From NCBI GenBank assembly GCA_934476545.1, contig CAKSOB010000016.1, positions 1 to 21,582 of the forward strand: a stretch of 21,582 nt of DNA, written 5' to 3'. Every line of letters starts with the position of its first letter. Positions within the stretch are counted from its first letter, which is position 1. Source of the stretch: an uncultured Eubacteriales bacterium (GTDB taxonomy: Bacteria > Bacillota > Clostridia > Oscillospirales > Acutalibacteraceae). The notes below the pieces were generated by a model. It made no database searches, was not told the origin of the DNA, and was given only the letters and a program-made list of their open reading frames with translations. Below, one piece after another: positions 6,201 through 12,925 of the stretch. The position numbers and the translations under genes are program-made.

Positions 6201-7109
6201 GCGGAGGAAACCAAGACCGAGCAAGTTATCGAAAAGGACGCTTCCGGTCAGGTAACAAAGGAAACAACCACCACTTCTTCCACAAAGGAAAACGATCAGT
6301 CCAAAACCATTGTAGAGAAGAAAATAACGGAAAACTCCATTGGCGCCTCTATTCAGCAGACCACCACAACGGTCACCAATGCTTCCGGCGATACAAAGTC
6401 TATTACCGAGGAATACGCCATTGAGAATATCGGAAACAAAACAGACGCTGTTCTAACCATTGAAAAATCCGGCACCGGCAAAGCGAAAAATGTTGTGGCG
6501 GCCGTAGAAAAGACCGGCGTAACCAAGGGCGCTGCCGTACAGGCAACCATTACCAACAAGGTTGTTTCTCAGTTGACAGAAGCTGCCGGCGACCACGCCG
6601 ACGCAATGAAGATTCAAATAAATGTAACGGACGAAAACGGAAACCCGAAGTACAATGTTACTGTGGATCGCTCTGCCTTGCAGCCAAACACTTCCCTGAC
6701 CATCTATAAAGAAACCAAAACCGGAGAACTGGTTATGGTGAACGAGAACGCCTACTCCGTCGATAAAAACGGTAATTTGAAGTTGCTGATTCGCAGCAAC
6801 AACAACTTCCACCTGCTTTCAGCAGAGCAAAACAAGCAGGAAGAAGCTCGCATTAAAGCAACAATTGCACCGACTTCTTCTAAAAAGACCATGCGTGAAA
6901 ACACCTCTGTTCGCTTCACGCTACAAAACACCTTAAGCAAAGCAAATGTGGAAACCATCACCTATTCCACCTCTAATGCTGCTGTTGCAACGGTAGATAA
7001 AGACGGTAACATTATCGCACAAAAATCCGGTCCTGCTACCATCTATGCAACCGTTCATCTGAAAAACGGCTCCACCAAAACCGTTTCCATGCAGATTACC
7101 GTAAAATAA
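3285..7109 (+). CDS. Large secreted protein with three Shr-like hemoglobin-interacting (DUF1533) domains, beta-helix-like region and C-terminal Ig-like domain
   Basis: 1274 residues. Sec signal peptide 1-38 (basic MNHKLKK, hydrophobic core, AHA|A site). Domains: HID-like 1 (about 44-143), HID-like 2 (177-277) and HID-like 3 (306-405), each with a YxxAIxKIxVNGT...GDxIxIxATGYxDLxLKV pattern; Gly/Ser/Asn linkers at 146-172 and 280-300; a connecting beta region 410-545; a beta-helix-like stretch 620-840 with repeated xNGGTLxLxD rungs; a Gly/Asn/Ser linker 905-935; a Thr/Glu-rich stalk 935-1045; a mixed domain to 1180; and a BIG2-like Ig fold 1190-1274. In streptococcal Shr the HID module binds hemoglobin; ligand here is unproven. 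No LPXTG, SLH, choline-binding or C-terminal membrane segment is seen, so it is released or held non-covalently. Start is TTG 3285, with AAGGAAG 7 nt upstream; an in-frame TTG at 3267 lacks a ribosome site. Monocistronic, with its own terminator. Confidence 0.8.
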   Translation: MNHKLKKTTAAILAALILSSAATGVTAVLSSTQTVAHAATAVPTFTVKTPSTWNKYYTLDFTYANSAYIDAVSKITVGDTELSKASGSYSVTGNTYYTRSSDGQLCISPDAIKSGDTITVTATGHEELVLKVSGSSGSFTFEKAASGNTGGGSDNTDGSENGSGENNGSSEAKDAPSFTSTFEDGFLGSYYNISFGYSNSGYINAITKISVNGTALTKVTTTSSLKNNTYYPYESDGALRLSDTAVKSGDTITISATEYKDLVLKVSGTTGNLTFEKVESGNSGGSESGGESGGSGAGGEVTPTKDIAFAAKIESPYQILTVANDANYVGKIKEIRVNGTAWTKAGAKISVFNENYFCDTDSNQIYFYGSALTNGDIVKIVSEGYEDKLLRVTNKDGTFSVADYQGEEANTMQLHVRLVGSFEAAILDQQKYDGISGASNSASTNKNSNVVVQAALMEGDAEPTEDDWVLLKDLGLSVNKEKTSVQIVNADGESNSGMVGFYSSYDSSLTLQGIPTTVGTYNISITYTDKQGRTATSNTLPFKVYDPEQTTLADRLTYDNCTKTADGKYMWDMEPWVITKFTNNDQTFTVPEKVKAWYGSHTSGTYGELGYAVDEGAATTQTLVIPSGCNLTIVNTKILSSVKIVVENGGTLVLRDSVAYGQIEVQNGGTFSMNYDNYSGKFLTGASLCGQLILKDGATLSSSLIYSNTNFLSDGKNARHNVDPVVLAEGNVTVTGQVFIRGDEAPTGTDASTGKSYSGQPALKVQNGTLTLADNATLATYGGGRIATTSVGGAAILLDNGTIIGSGKLIAVGGSGFFDNGGTAVTGNGRISVTDAYLEGGRTTNKNAAPGAAMESTVTLANTTNRNLINGKVATTSDNMTADTYWYDVTTAPDLDLYPVEKNAPGDNNGNNGGSGNSGNSGNTNHSGNSGTSGDTITSNTTTNPETGTTTETTTVARPNGTSSEITTTVKPAEETKTEQVIEKDASGQVTKETTTTSSTKENDQSKTIVEKKITENSIGASIQQTTTTVTNASGDTKSITEEYAIENIGNKTDAVLTIEKSGTGKAKNVVAAVEKTGVTKGAAVQATITNKVVSQLTEAAGDHADAMKIQINVTDENGNPKYNVTVDRSALQPNTSLTIYKETKTGELVMVNENAYSVDKNGNLKLLIRSNNNFHLLSAEQNKQEEARIKATIAPTSSKKTMRENTSVRFTLQNTLSKANVETITYSTSNAAVATVDKDGNIIAQKSGPATIYATVHLKNGSTKTVSMQITVK

Positions 7110-7132
7110 CTTTATTTTACCACAACAAAAAA

Positions 7133-7165
7133 GCCTTCTCGCATCGCAATCGGTGCGCAGAAGGC
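7133..7165. terminator. Bidirectional intrinsic terminator
   Basis: GCCTTCT (7133-7139) pairs with AGAAGGC (7159-7165), with further inner GC pairs. An A-run (7127-7132) on the left and TTTT (7166-7169) on the right give a U-tract on either strand. It serves the secreted-protein gene (plus) and ppdK (minus), which converge here. Confidence 0.9.
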
Positions 7166-7209
7166 TTTTCCTATTTCTTTAGAGGTTTGTTTTACTCAAT
7201 TTAACTTGG

Positions 7210-9843
7210 TTAGTTCTTTGGATTTTTGATTGCTGCCTGTGCAGCTGCCAAACGAGCTACCGGCACACGGAACGGTGAGCAGGAAACGTAGTTCAGACCT
7301 ACCTTATGGCAGAACTCTACGGAAGTCGGGTCGCCGCCATGCTCACCGCAAACACCCAGAATCAAATCCGGACGGGTCTTTCTGCCCAACTCGGCAGCCA
7401 TCTGTACCAGTTTGCCAACGCCGTTTTGGTCAAGACGGGAAAATGGATCGGATTCGTAAATCTTGCTGTTGTAGTAGTAATCCAAGAACTTGCCTGCATC
7501 ATCACGGCTGAAGCCGAAGGTCATCTGGGTCAAGTCATTGGTGCCAAAGCTGAAGAATTCTGCTTCTTCTGCAATCTCATCGGCTGTCAGCGCTGCTCTT
7601 GGAATTTCAATCATGGTACCGACCATGTAGCGCAGGTCAGCGCCTTCCTCGGCAATGATTCTGTCCGCCACAGCGGTTACAACATCTTTAACGTACTTAA
7701 ATTCTTTTACATCACCAACCAGTGGAATCATGATTTCCGGAACGATGTTGTAGGTTGGATGCTCTTTATTTACATTGATTGCAGCACGGATAACAGCAGC
7801 TGTCTGCATCTCTGCAATTTCCGGATAGGAAACGGACAGACGGCAACCACGGTGGCCCATCATTGGGTTGAACTCATGGAGTGTAGCAATGACATCTTTC
7901 AGTTCATGGACGGTTACGTTCATATCCTGTGCCAGCTCTACAATATCCTCTTCCTTGGTTGGGAGGAACTCATGGAGCGGTGGATCCAAGAACCGAATGG
8001 TAACCGGACGACCCTCCATTACGTTAAAGATACCCTCAAAGTCGCTCTGCTGGTATGGCAGGATGCGGGCCAATGCCTTCTTCCGCTCTTCGGCATCCTT
8101 AGAGAGAATCATCTCACGAACTGCCTTGATTCGTTCCGGATCAAAGAACATATGCTCTGTACGGCAAAGACCGATTCCCTGTGCGCCAAATTTCTTTGCT
8201 TGCGCAGCATCACGAGGATTGTCCGCATTGGTGTAAACATCCAGGGTGCGAGCAGCGTCTGCCCACTCCATAAAGCGACCAAAGTCACCGGAGATGGAAG
8301 CCTCTACGGTTGGAACGGCTTCGCCATAGATGTTGCCGGTGGAACCGTCGATGGAGATGTAGTCCCCCTCCTTCACAACGATGCCTTCCAGTGTAAACTC
8401 TTTCTTGTCATAGTCTACCACAATGTCACCGCAGCCGGATACACAACAGGTGCCCATGCCTCTGGCAACAACGGCAGCGTGAGAGGTCATACCGCCGCGA
8501 ACGGTAAGAATACCCTCTGCTGCGTCCATGCCCTCAATGTCCTCCGGAGAAGTTTCCAGGCGAACCAGTACCACCTTTTCACCGTTGGCTTTCCACTGCT
8601 TTGCATCTTCGGCTGTGAATACAACACGACCGCAAGCAGCACCCGGAGAAGCAGCCAAGCCTTTACCGATTGGCTCTGCACGGTTCAAAGCGGCAGCGGC
8701 AAACTGTGGATGCAGCAAGGAGTCAAGCTGCTTTGGGTCTACACGGAGGATGGCTTCCTCTTTGGTAATCATACCTTCGTCTACCAAATCTACTGCAATT
8801 TTCAAAGCAGCAGCGGCAGTTCTCTTACCATTTCTGGTCTGAAGCATATACAGCTTACCGTTTTCAATGGTAAACTCCATATCCTGCATATCCCGGTAAT
8901 GATTCTCCAGTTTGTTTGCAATCTCTACAAACTGCTCGTATACTTCCGGCATGGTTTCATGGAGGGAAGCAATGGGCATTGGGGTGCGGATACCGGCTAC
9001 AACGTCTTCGCCTTGTGCGTTGAACAGATACTCACCGTACAGCTTCTTTTCGCCGGTGGATGGGTCACGGGTGAAGGCTACGCCGGTACCGGAATTATCA
9101 CCGGAGTTACCGAATACCATAGACTGCACGTTAACCGCAGTACCCCAGCTATATGGAATCTCATTCATGCGGCGATAAACGTTTGCTCTTGGATTATCCC
9201 AAGAACGGAATACCGCTTTGATTGCTTCCATCAACTGTACCTTTGGATCTTGCGGGAAATCCTCTCCCTTTTCTTCCTTGTAGAATGCCTTAAAGCGAGC
9301 AATCAGATCCTTCATGTCATCGGCATCCAGCTCGGTATCCAGCTCTACGCCTCTTTCTGCCTTCTTGATGTCGATAATCTCCTCAAACCGCTTTTTGGAC
9401 AGTTCCATTACAACGTCGGAGAACATCTGAATAAACCGGCGATAGGAATCATATGCAAATCGAGGATTGTTGGTAAATTTTGCAAAGCCTTCTACGACAG
9501 TATCGTTTAAACCCAGATTGAGAATGGTGTCCATCATGCCGGGCATAGATGCTCTTGCGCCGGAACGAACGGAAACCAACAGCGGATTTTCTACATCACC
9601 GAATTTCTTTCCGCAAATTTCCTCCATCTTTGCCAGATATTCGTAAATCTCTGCTTCGATGTCCGCATTGATCTGGCGACTGTCCTCATAATACTTGGTA
9701 CAGGCCTCTGTGGAAATGGTAAATCCCTGTGGAACCGGCATTCCCAAGTTGGTCATTTCTGCAAGGTTTGCACCTTTGCCGCCCAACAGTTCCCGCATGG
9801 AACCATTTCCTTCAGAAAATAGATAAACATATTTGTGCCCCAT
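7210..9843 (-). CDS. ppdK: Pyruvate, phosphate dikinase
   Basis: 877 residues, near the 874 of the well-studied Clostridium symbiosum enzyme. It interconverts PEP + AMP + PPi and pyruvate + ATP + Pi; anaerobes often use it for PPi-saving glycolysis. Visible parts: nucleotide-binding N-terminal domain (GGKGANLAEM at 21-30, SVRSGARASMPGMMDT at 91-106), swivelling phosphohistidine domain with catalytic H455 in GGMTSHAAVVARGMG, and the PEP/pyruvate barrel with R561, R617, E746, N769 and C832 in VCGEHGGDP. All key residues are intact. I use the ATG at 9843 because AGGAGG (9852-9857) is 8 nt away; the ATG two codons upstream is only 2 nt from it. Single gene, with its own promoter and terminator. 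Confidence 0.98.
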   Translation of the reverse strand: MGHKYVYLFSEGNGSMRELLGGKGANLAEMTNLGMPVPQGFTISTEACTKYYEDSRQINADIEAEIYEYLAKMEEICGKKFGDVENPLLVSVRSGARASMPGMMDTILNLGLNDTVVEGFAKFTNNPRFAYDSYRRFIQMFSDVVMELSKKRFEEIIDIKKAERGVELDTELDADDMKDLIARFKAFYKEEKGEDFPQDPKVQLMEAIKAVFRSWDNPRANVYRRMNEIPYSWGTAVNVQSMVFGNSGDNSGTGVAFTRDPSTGEKKLYGEYLFNAQGEDVVAGIRTPMPIASLHETMPEVYEQFVEIANKLENHYRDMQDMEFTIENGKLYMLQTRNGKRTAAAALKIAVDLVDEGMITKEEAILRVDPKQLDSLLHPQFAAAALNRAEPIGKGLAASPGAACGRVVFTAEDAKQWKANGEKVVLVRLETSPEDIEGMDAAEGILTVRGGMTSHAAVVARGMGTCCVSGCGDIVVDYDKKEFTLEGIVVKEGDYISIDGSTGNIYGEAVPTVEASISGDFGRFMEWADAARTLDVYTNADNPRDAAQAKKFGAQGIGLCRTEHMFFDPERIKAVREMILSKDAEERKKALARILPYQQSDFEGIFNVMEGRPVTIRFLDPPLHEFLPTKEEDIVELAQDMNVTVHELKDVIATLHEFNPMMGHRGCRLSVSYPEIAEMQTAAVIRAAINVNKEHPTYNIVPEIMIPLVGDVKEFKYVKDVVTAVADRIIAEEGADLRYMVGTMIEIPRAALTADEIAEEAEFFSFGTNDLTQMTFGFSRDDAGKFLDYYYNSKIYESDPFSRLDQNGVGKLVQMAAELGRKTRPDLILGVCGEHGGDPTSVEFCHKVGLNYVSCSPFRVPVARLAAAQAAIKNPKN

Positions 9844-9916
9844 TGACATTACCTCCTAAATTTTAAAAAGCTGGTAATTCTGTTCTTCTTGTGATTTCTA
9901 TCATCTCGCAGGGTAA

Positions 9917-9945
9917 ATTATAGCAAACTTTTAAGATAATTTCCA
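9917..9945 (-). promoter_or_regulatory. Extended -10 promoter of ppdK
   Basis: Minus strand TGC-TATAAT (-10 at 9917-9922) with a weak -35 TGGAAA (9940-9945) at 17 nt. The extended TGn-TATAAT makes up for the poor -35. Leader of about 65-70 nt. Confidence 0.65.
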
Positions 9946-10047
9946 TATTACAAGAGCAAGAAAATGCATTTTTTATGGAACTTTTTCCAAACAAGTTTGT
10001 AAAATCTCCTCCTGTCTGATTTTTTATCACAAATTTTTAAATATCTC

Positions 10048-10076
10048 TTGCAAAACACTCCGGTTATTGAGATAAT
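10048..10076 (+). promoter_or_regulatory. Promoter of the glmU-prs-pth-mfd cluster
   Basis: TTGCAA (10048-10053), 17-nt spacer, GATAAT (10071-10076), about 50 nt before the glmU start codon. Reasonable sigma-A match. Confidence 0.6.
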
Positions 10077-10131
10077 ATAAATAGTTATGTGCATTTGCAT
10101 TGACTAAAAAATCGCAAGGATGGAATGTATC

Positions 10132-11187
10132 ATGCAAAATGATTCTTCAACATGCGCTATTATCCTAGCTGCCGGAGAAGGCAAGCGGATGAAATCTAAT
10201 CATCCGAAGGTGCTTTCCAATGTTCTGTTCAAGCCCATGCTTCGCTGGGTAACGGATGCGGTCAAGGATGGAGGCATTCGTGAGGTTTGCGTTGTGACCG
10301 GATACAAACACCAAGAGGTAGAGGAATACCTTCAAATCGTTGGACGTGAAACACCGGAATTGCACCTGCAAACCGCACTGCAAACCGAACGAAAAGGTAC
10401 TGCCCATGCCGTCATGATGGCTGAGGCGTTCCTGCGAGCGCACAGCGGCGGGCATGTGTTGATTTTAAACGGCGATGCACCGTTTCTCTCCTCGGAAATT
10501 ATCCAAGCGTCCTTTGCGCTCCACCGGGAGCAAAACAATGCCGTTACGGTAATTGCCGCCACGGTAGACAATCCCTCTGGCTACGGTCGAATTGTTCGGG
10601 AGAACACAACCGGACAACTCTGCGCCATTGTGGAAGAAAAGGACGCCGACTCCAAAACCAAAGCGATTCATGAAGTAAATTCGGGAGCCTACTGGTTTTC
10701 TGTTGACAAGCTGCTCTCGGTTTTACATAAAATTTCAAACGACAACGCGCAGGGTGAATATTACTTGCCCGATGCGCTCAAGCTGTTACTGAAAGAAGGC
10801 TATCCGGCAAATGCGTTTGTTTCCGATGACAGCAATGCGATCTTGGGTGCCAATGACTGCTTGCAGTTAGGCGAACTCAACACCATTGCTCGAACCAAAA
10901 TTTTAGATGAGCTGATGGCAAACGGCACGGAGATTCCCTGCCGGGATGGCGTAATCATCGGTCCGGACGTTACAATCGGAACACACGTTATGATTTTGCC
11001 CTCCACCATTTTAAGGGGAACTACTAAGGTGGGCAACGGCTGTACCGTTGGTCCAAATACACTACTAACCAACGCAGTCCTTTCAGACCAAATCACAGCG
11101 TCATTCTTTTCCGGCGAGCATTGTACGGTTACAACGTCACCGCCGCCTTTTACAACTGTTAACCCGCAGAACTCTGCAAAATCATAA
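10132..11187 (+). CDS. glmU: GlmU-type UDP-GlcNAc pyrophosphorylase, lacking the acetyltransferase active-site region
   Basis: 351 residues against about 455 in bifunctional GlmU. The uridyltransferase domain is complete: LAAGEGKRMKS (12-22), QTERKGTAHA (84-93), NGDAP with Mg-binding D115, GYGRI (150-154), EVNSGAY (181-187), and GANDCLQLGEL (239-249) with the second metal-site Asn. The left-handed beta-helix starts at about 270 (IIGPDVTIGT, GNGCTVGPNT) but stops after about three coils and ends in a Pro/Ser-rich tail, so the catalytic His/Tyr/Asn/Lys set for GlcN-1-P acetylation is absent. No remnant is visible in other frames downstream, and prs begins 41 nt later. Expected activity: GlcNAc-1-P (or another sugar-1-P) + UTP to UDP-sugar. 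Start ATG 10132 gives the usual short N-terminus before AIILAAG; the ATG at 10120 overlaps the AAGGA. First gene of the cluster. Confidence 0.88.
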   Translation: MQNDSSTCAIILAAGEGKRMKSNHPKVLSNVLFKPMLRWVTDAVKDGGIREVCVVTGYKHQEVEEYLQIVGRETPELHLQTALQTERKGTAHAVMMAEAFLRAHSGGHVLILNGDAPFLSSEIIQASFALHREQNNAVTVIAATVDNPSGYGRIVRENTTGQLCAIVEEKDADSKTKAIHEVNSGAYWFSVDKLLSVLHKISNDNAQGEYYLPDALKLLLKEGYPANAFVSDDSNAILGANDCLQLGELNTIARTKILDELMANGTEIPCRDGVIIGPDVTIGTHVMILPSTILRGTTKVGNGCTVGPNTLLTNAVLSDQITASFFSGEHCTVTTSPPPFTTVNPQNSAKS

Positions 11188-11228
11188 ACTAGAATCTTTT
11201 ACGGAAATTTTTAGGGGGATTTTTCAAA

Positions 11229-12215
11229 ATGCAAAGTAATCACAATCAATTTCATGGCAAGGATATTAAAATTTTCGCAGCAAACGCCACACAAGACATG
11301 GCAAAGCAAATTGCGGAGTGCCTTGGTCTTGATCTAGGCAAGTCCAATGTAACTTGCTTTAGCGACGGCGAGATTTCCGTTTCCGTACTGGAGTCTGTTC
11401 GTGGCTCCGATTGTTTCATTGTCCAGTCTACCTGCGCTCCGGTTAATGATAACCTGATGGAGCTGCTGCTGATGACAGACGCTTTTAAGCGTGCCAGTGC
11501 TGCTCGTATCACCGCTGTTATTCCATACTTCGGCTACGCGCGTCAGGACAGAAAGGCAAAGGCAAGAGATCCGATCTCCGCAAAGCTGGTTGCTGACCTG
11601 ATCACCGTTTCCGGCGCAGACCGTGTTCTGAGCATGGATCTGCACGTTCCGCAGCTTCAGGGCTTCTTTGACATTCCGGTAGACCACCTGTTGGGCGCAC
11701 CGCTGCTGGCTTCTTACTTTAAGAAGAAAATTGAGGATGCCGGTGAGGACGTAAACGATTACGTTGTTGTTTCTCCGGACTTGGGTTCCGTTACCCGTGC
11801 CCGCAGCTTTGCTTCTAAGATCGGCTGCTCACTGGCAATCGTTGACAAGCGTCGTCAAAAGGCAAACGTATCCGAGGTTATGAACATCATCGGTGATGTT
11901 CGTGGCAAGAAGGTAATCTTGGTAGACGACATGATCGACACCGCAGGAACTCTGTGCAACTCCGCTGCTGCAATTCTGGAAAAGGGCGGCGCTCTGGAAG
12001 TTCGCGCTTGTGCAACACACGGCGTATTATCCGGTCCTGCCATCGAGCGTCTGACTGCTTCTCCAATCAAGGAAGTCGTTCTGCTGGATACCATTCCGCT
12101 GGCTCCTGAGAAGCAAATCGACAAAATCACCGTTCTTCCGGTGGCTCCTGTTTTTGCAGAAGCAATCGGTCGTATTTACACAGACAAGCCGGTTTCCTCC
12201 ATGTTCGAGGGTTAA
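11229..12215 (+). CDS. prs: Ribose-phosphate pyrophosphokinase (PRPP synthase)
   Basis: 328 residues, class I size. Makes PRPP from ribose-5-phosphate and ATP for purine, pyrimidine, His, Trp and NAD synthesis. Signatures: PYFGYARQDRK (99-109) ATP region, DLH (137-139) metal site, the flexible-loop DKRRQKANVSEVMNI (206-220), and the PRPP loop VDDMIDTAGT (232-241). The N-terminus is a few residues longer than usual. AGGGGGA lies 9 nt before the ATG. Second gene of the cluster, 41 nt after glmU, and followed by a hairpin that may end part of the transcripts. The family is allosterically controlled by ADP and Pi. Confidence 0.98.
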   Translation: MQSNHNQFHGKDIKIFAANATQDMAKQIAECLGLDLGKSNVTCFSDGEISVSVLESVRGSDCFIVQSTCAPVNDNLMELLLMTDAFKRASAARITAVIPYFGYARQDRKAKARDPISAKLVADLITVSGADRVLSMDLHVPQLQGFFDIPVDHLLGAPLLASYFKKKIEDAGEDVNDYVVVSPDLGSVTRARSFASKIGCSLAIVDKRRQKANVSEVMNIIGDVRGKKVILVDDMIDTAGTLCNSAAAILEKGGALEVRACATHGVLSGPAIERLTASPIKEVVLLDTIPLAPEKQIDKITVLPVAPVFAEAIGRIYTDKPVSSMFEG

Positions 12216-12239
12216 TCGCTTCATAAAATCAAACTTACA

Positions 12240-12263
12240 GGCGGGATGGGCAACTATCCCGCC
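12240..12263 (+). terminator. Hairpin between prs and pth, likely partial terminator
   Basis: GGCGGGAT (12240-12247) and ATCCCGCC (12256-12263), perfect 8-bp GC-rich stem, 8-nt loop, followed by CTTTTG. The U-tract is only four long and the pth ribosome site (GAGGTG, 12269-12274) follows at once, so read-through or an attenuating role is likely. Confidence 0.65.
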
Positions 12264-12279
12264 CTTTTGAGGTGTTTCT

Positions 12280-12888
12280 ATGTTTCATCTGTTTCAAAAA
12301 TCCACTCCTGCCGCAGCTCCGGTAGAATATTTAATTGTCGGCTTGGGAAACCCCGGTCGTCAATATGAGTCCACCCGTCACAACGCCGGCTTTATTGTAT
12401 TGGATACATTAGCGGAAAAACTGAATGTATCCATTGACCGTGTGAAATTTAAAGGACTTTCCTGCACGGCTGTATTAGAGGGCAAGGGCGTACTGCTCTT
12501 AAAGCCTTCCACCTATATGAATCTCAGCGGAGAATCCGTTCGGGAAGCCATGCAATTCTATAAAATTCCGCCGGAAAAAACCATCATTGTTTATGATGAT
12601 ATTTCCTTAGAGCCGGGCAAGCTGCGCATCCGCAAAAAAGGAAGCGACGGCGGACACAACGGCATGAAGAATATTATTTATCTCATGGGAAAAGATACGT
12701 TTCCACGCATTAAAATGGGCGTTGGCGCAAAACCGAATCCCGGTTGGAATCTGGCAGACTGGGTGCTGTCCAAGTTCACCCAAAAAGAAGGAGAAGCCTT
12801 GGAAGCTGCTGCCGACAACGCTTGCGAAGCCTTGCGCCTGATGGTACAGGGCAAAGAGCAGGAAGCTATGAACAAGTATAATTCTTAA
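12280..12888 (+). CDS. pth: Peptidyl-tRNA hydrolase
   Basis: 202 residues. Releases peptidyl-tRNA dropped by ribosomes by cleaving the ester bond. Family signatures: VGLGNPGRQYESTRHNAGF (20-38) with N24 and catalytic H34; TYMNLSG with N81; VYDDISLEPGKLRIR with D107; GGHNGMKNI with N127, all matching the E. coli active-site set. A roughly 16-residue Phe/Ala/Pro leader (MFHLFQKSTPAAAPVE) precedes the usual family start. GAGGTG lies 5 nt before the ATG, and no internal start is better placed. Between prs and mfd, as in Bacillus (spoVC), but without the intervening ctc and fin genes. Confidence 0.97.
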   Translation: MFHLFQKSTPAAAPVEYLIVGLGNPGRQYESTRHNAGFIVLDTLAEKLNVSIDRVKFKGLSCTAVLEGKGVLLLKPSTYMNLSGESVREAMQFYKIPPEKTIIVYDDISLEPGKLRIRKKGSDGGHNGMKNIIYLMGKDTFPRIKMGVGAKPNPGWNLADWVLSKFTQKEGEALEAAADNACEALRLMVQGKEQEAMNKYNS

Positions 12889-12925
12889 AGTACAACCCGC
12901 AACCCTACCGTAGAATGGAGTCGCT

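Noticed and set aside
7306..9510. 734-codon open frame on the plus strand opposite ppdK
   Set aside because: Antisense shadow of a highly codon-biased gene; the translation shows no domain, has odd composition (rich in C, H, W, Y) and no ribosome site, while the minus frame is a complete PPDK.
9980..10016. AGGAGGAG on the minus strand upstream of ppdK, suggesting a small leader peptide
   Set aside because: No ATG, GTG or TTG at the right distance; the nearest TTG is about 13 nt away and its short frame overlaps the ppdK promoter.
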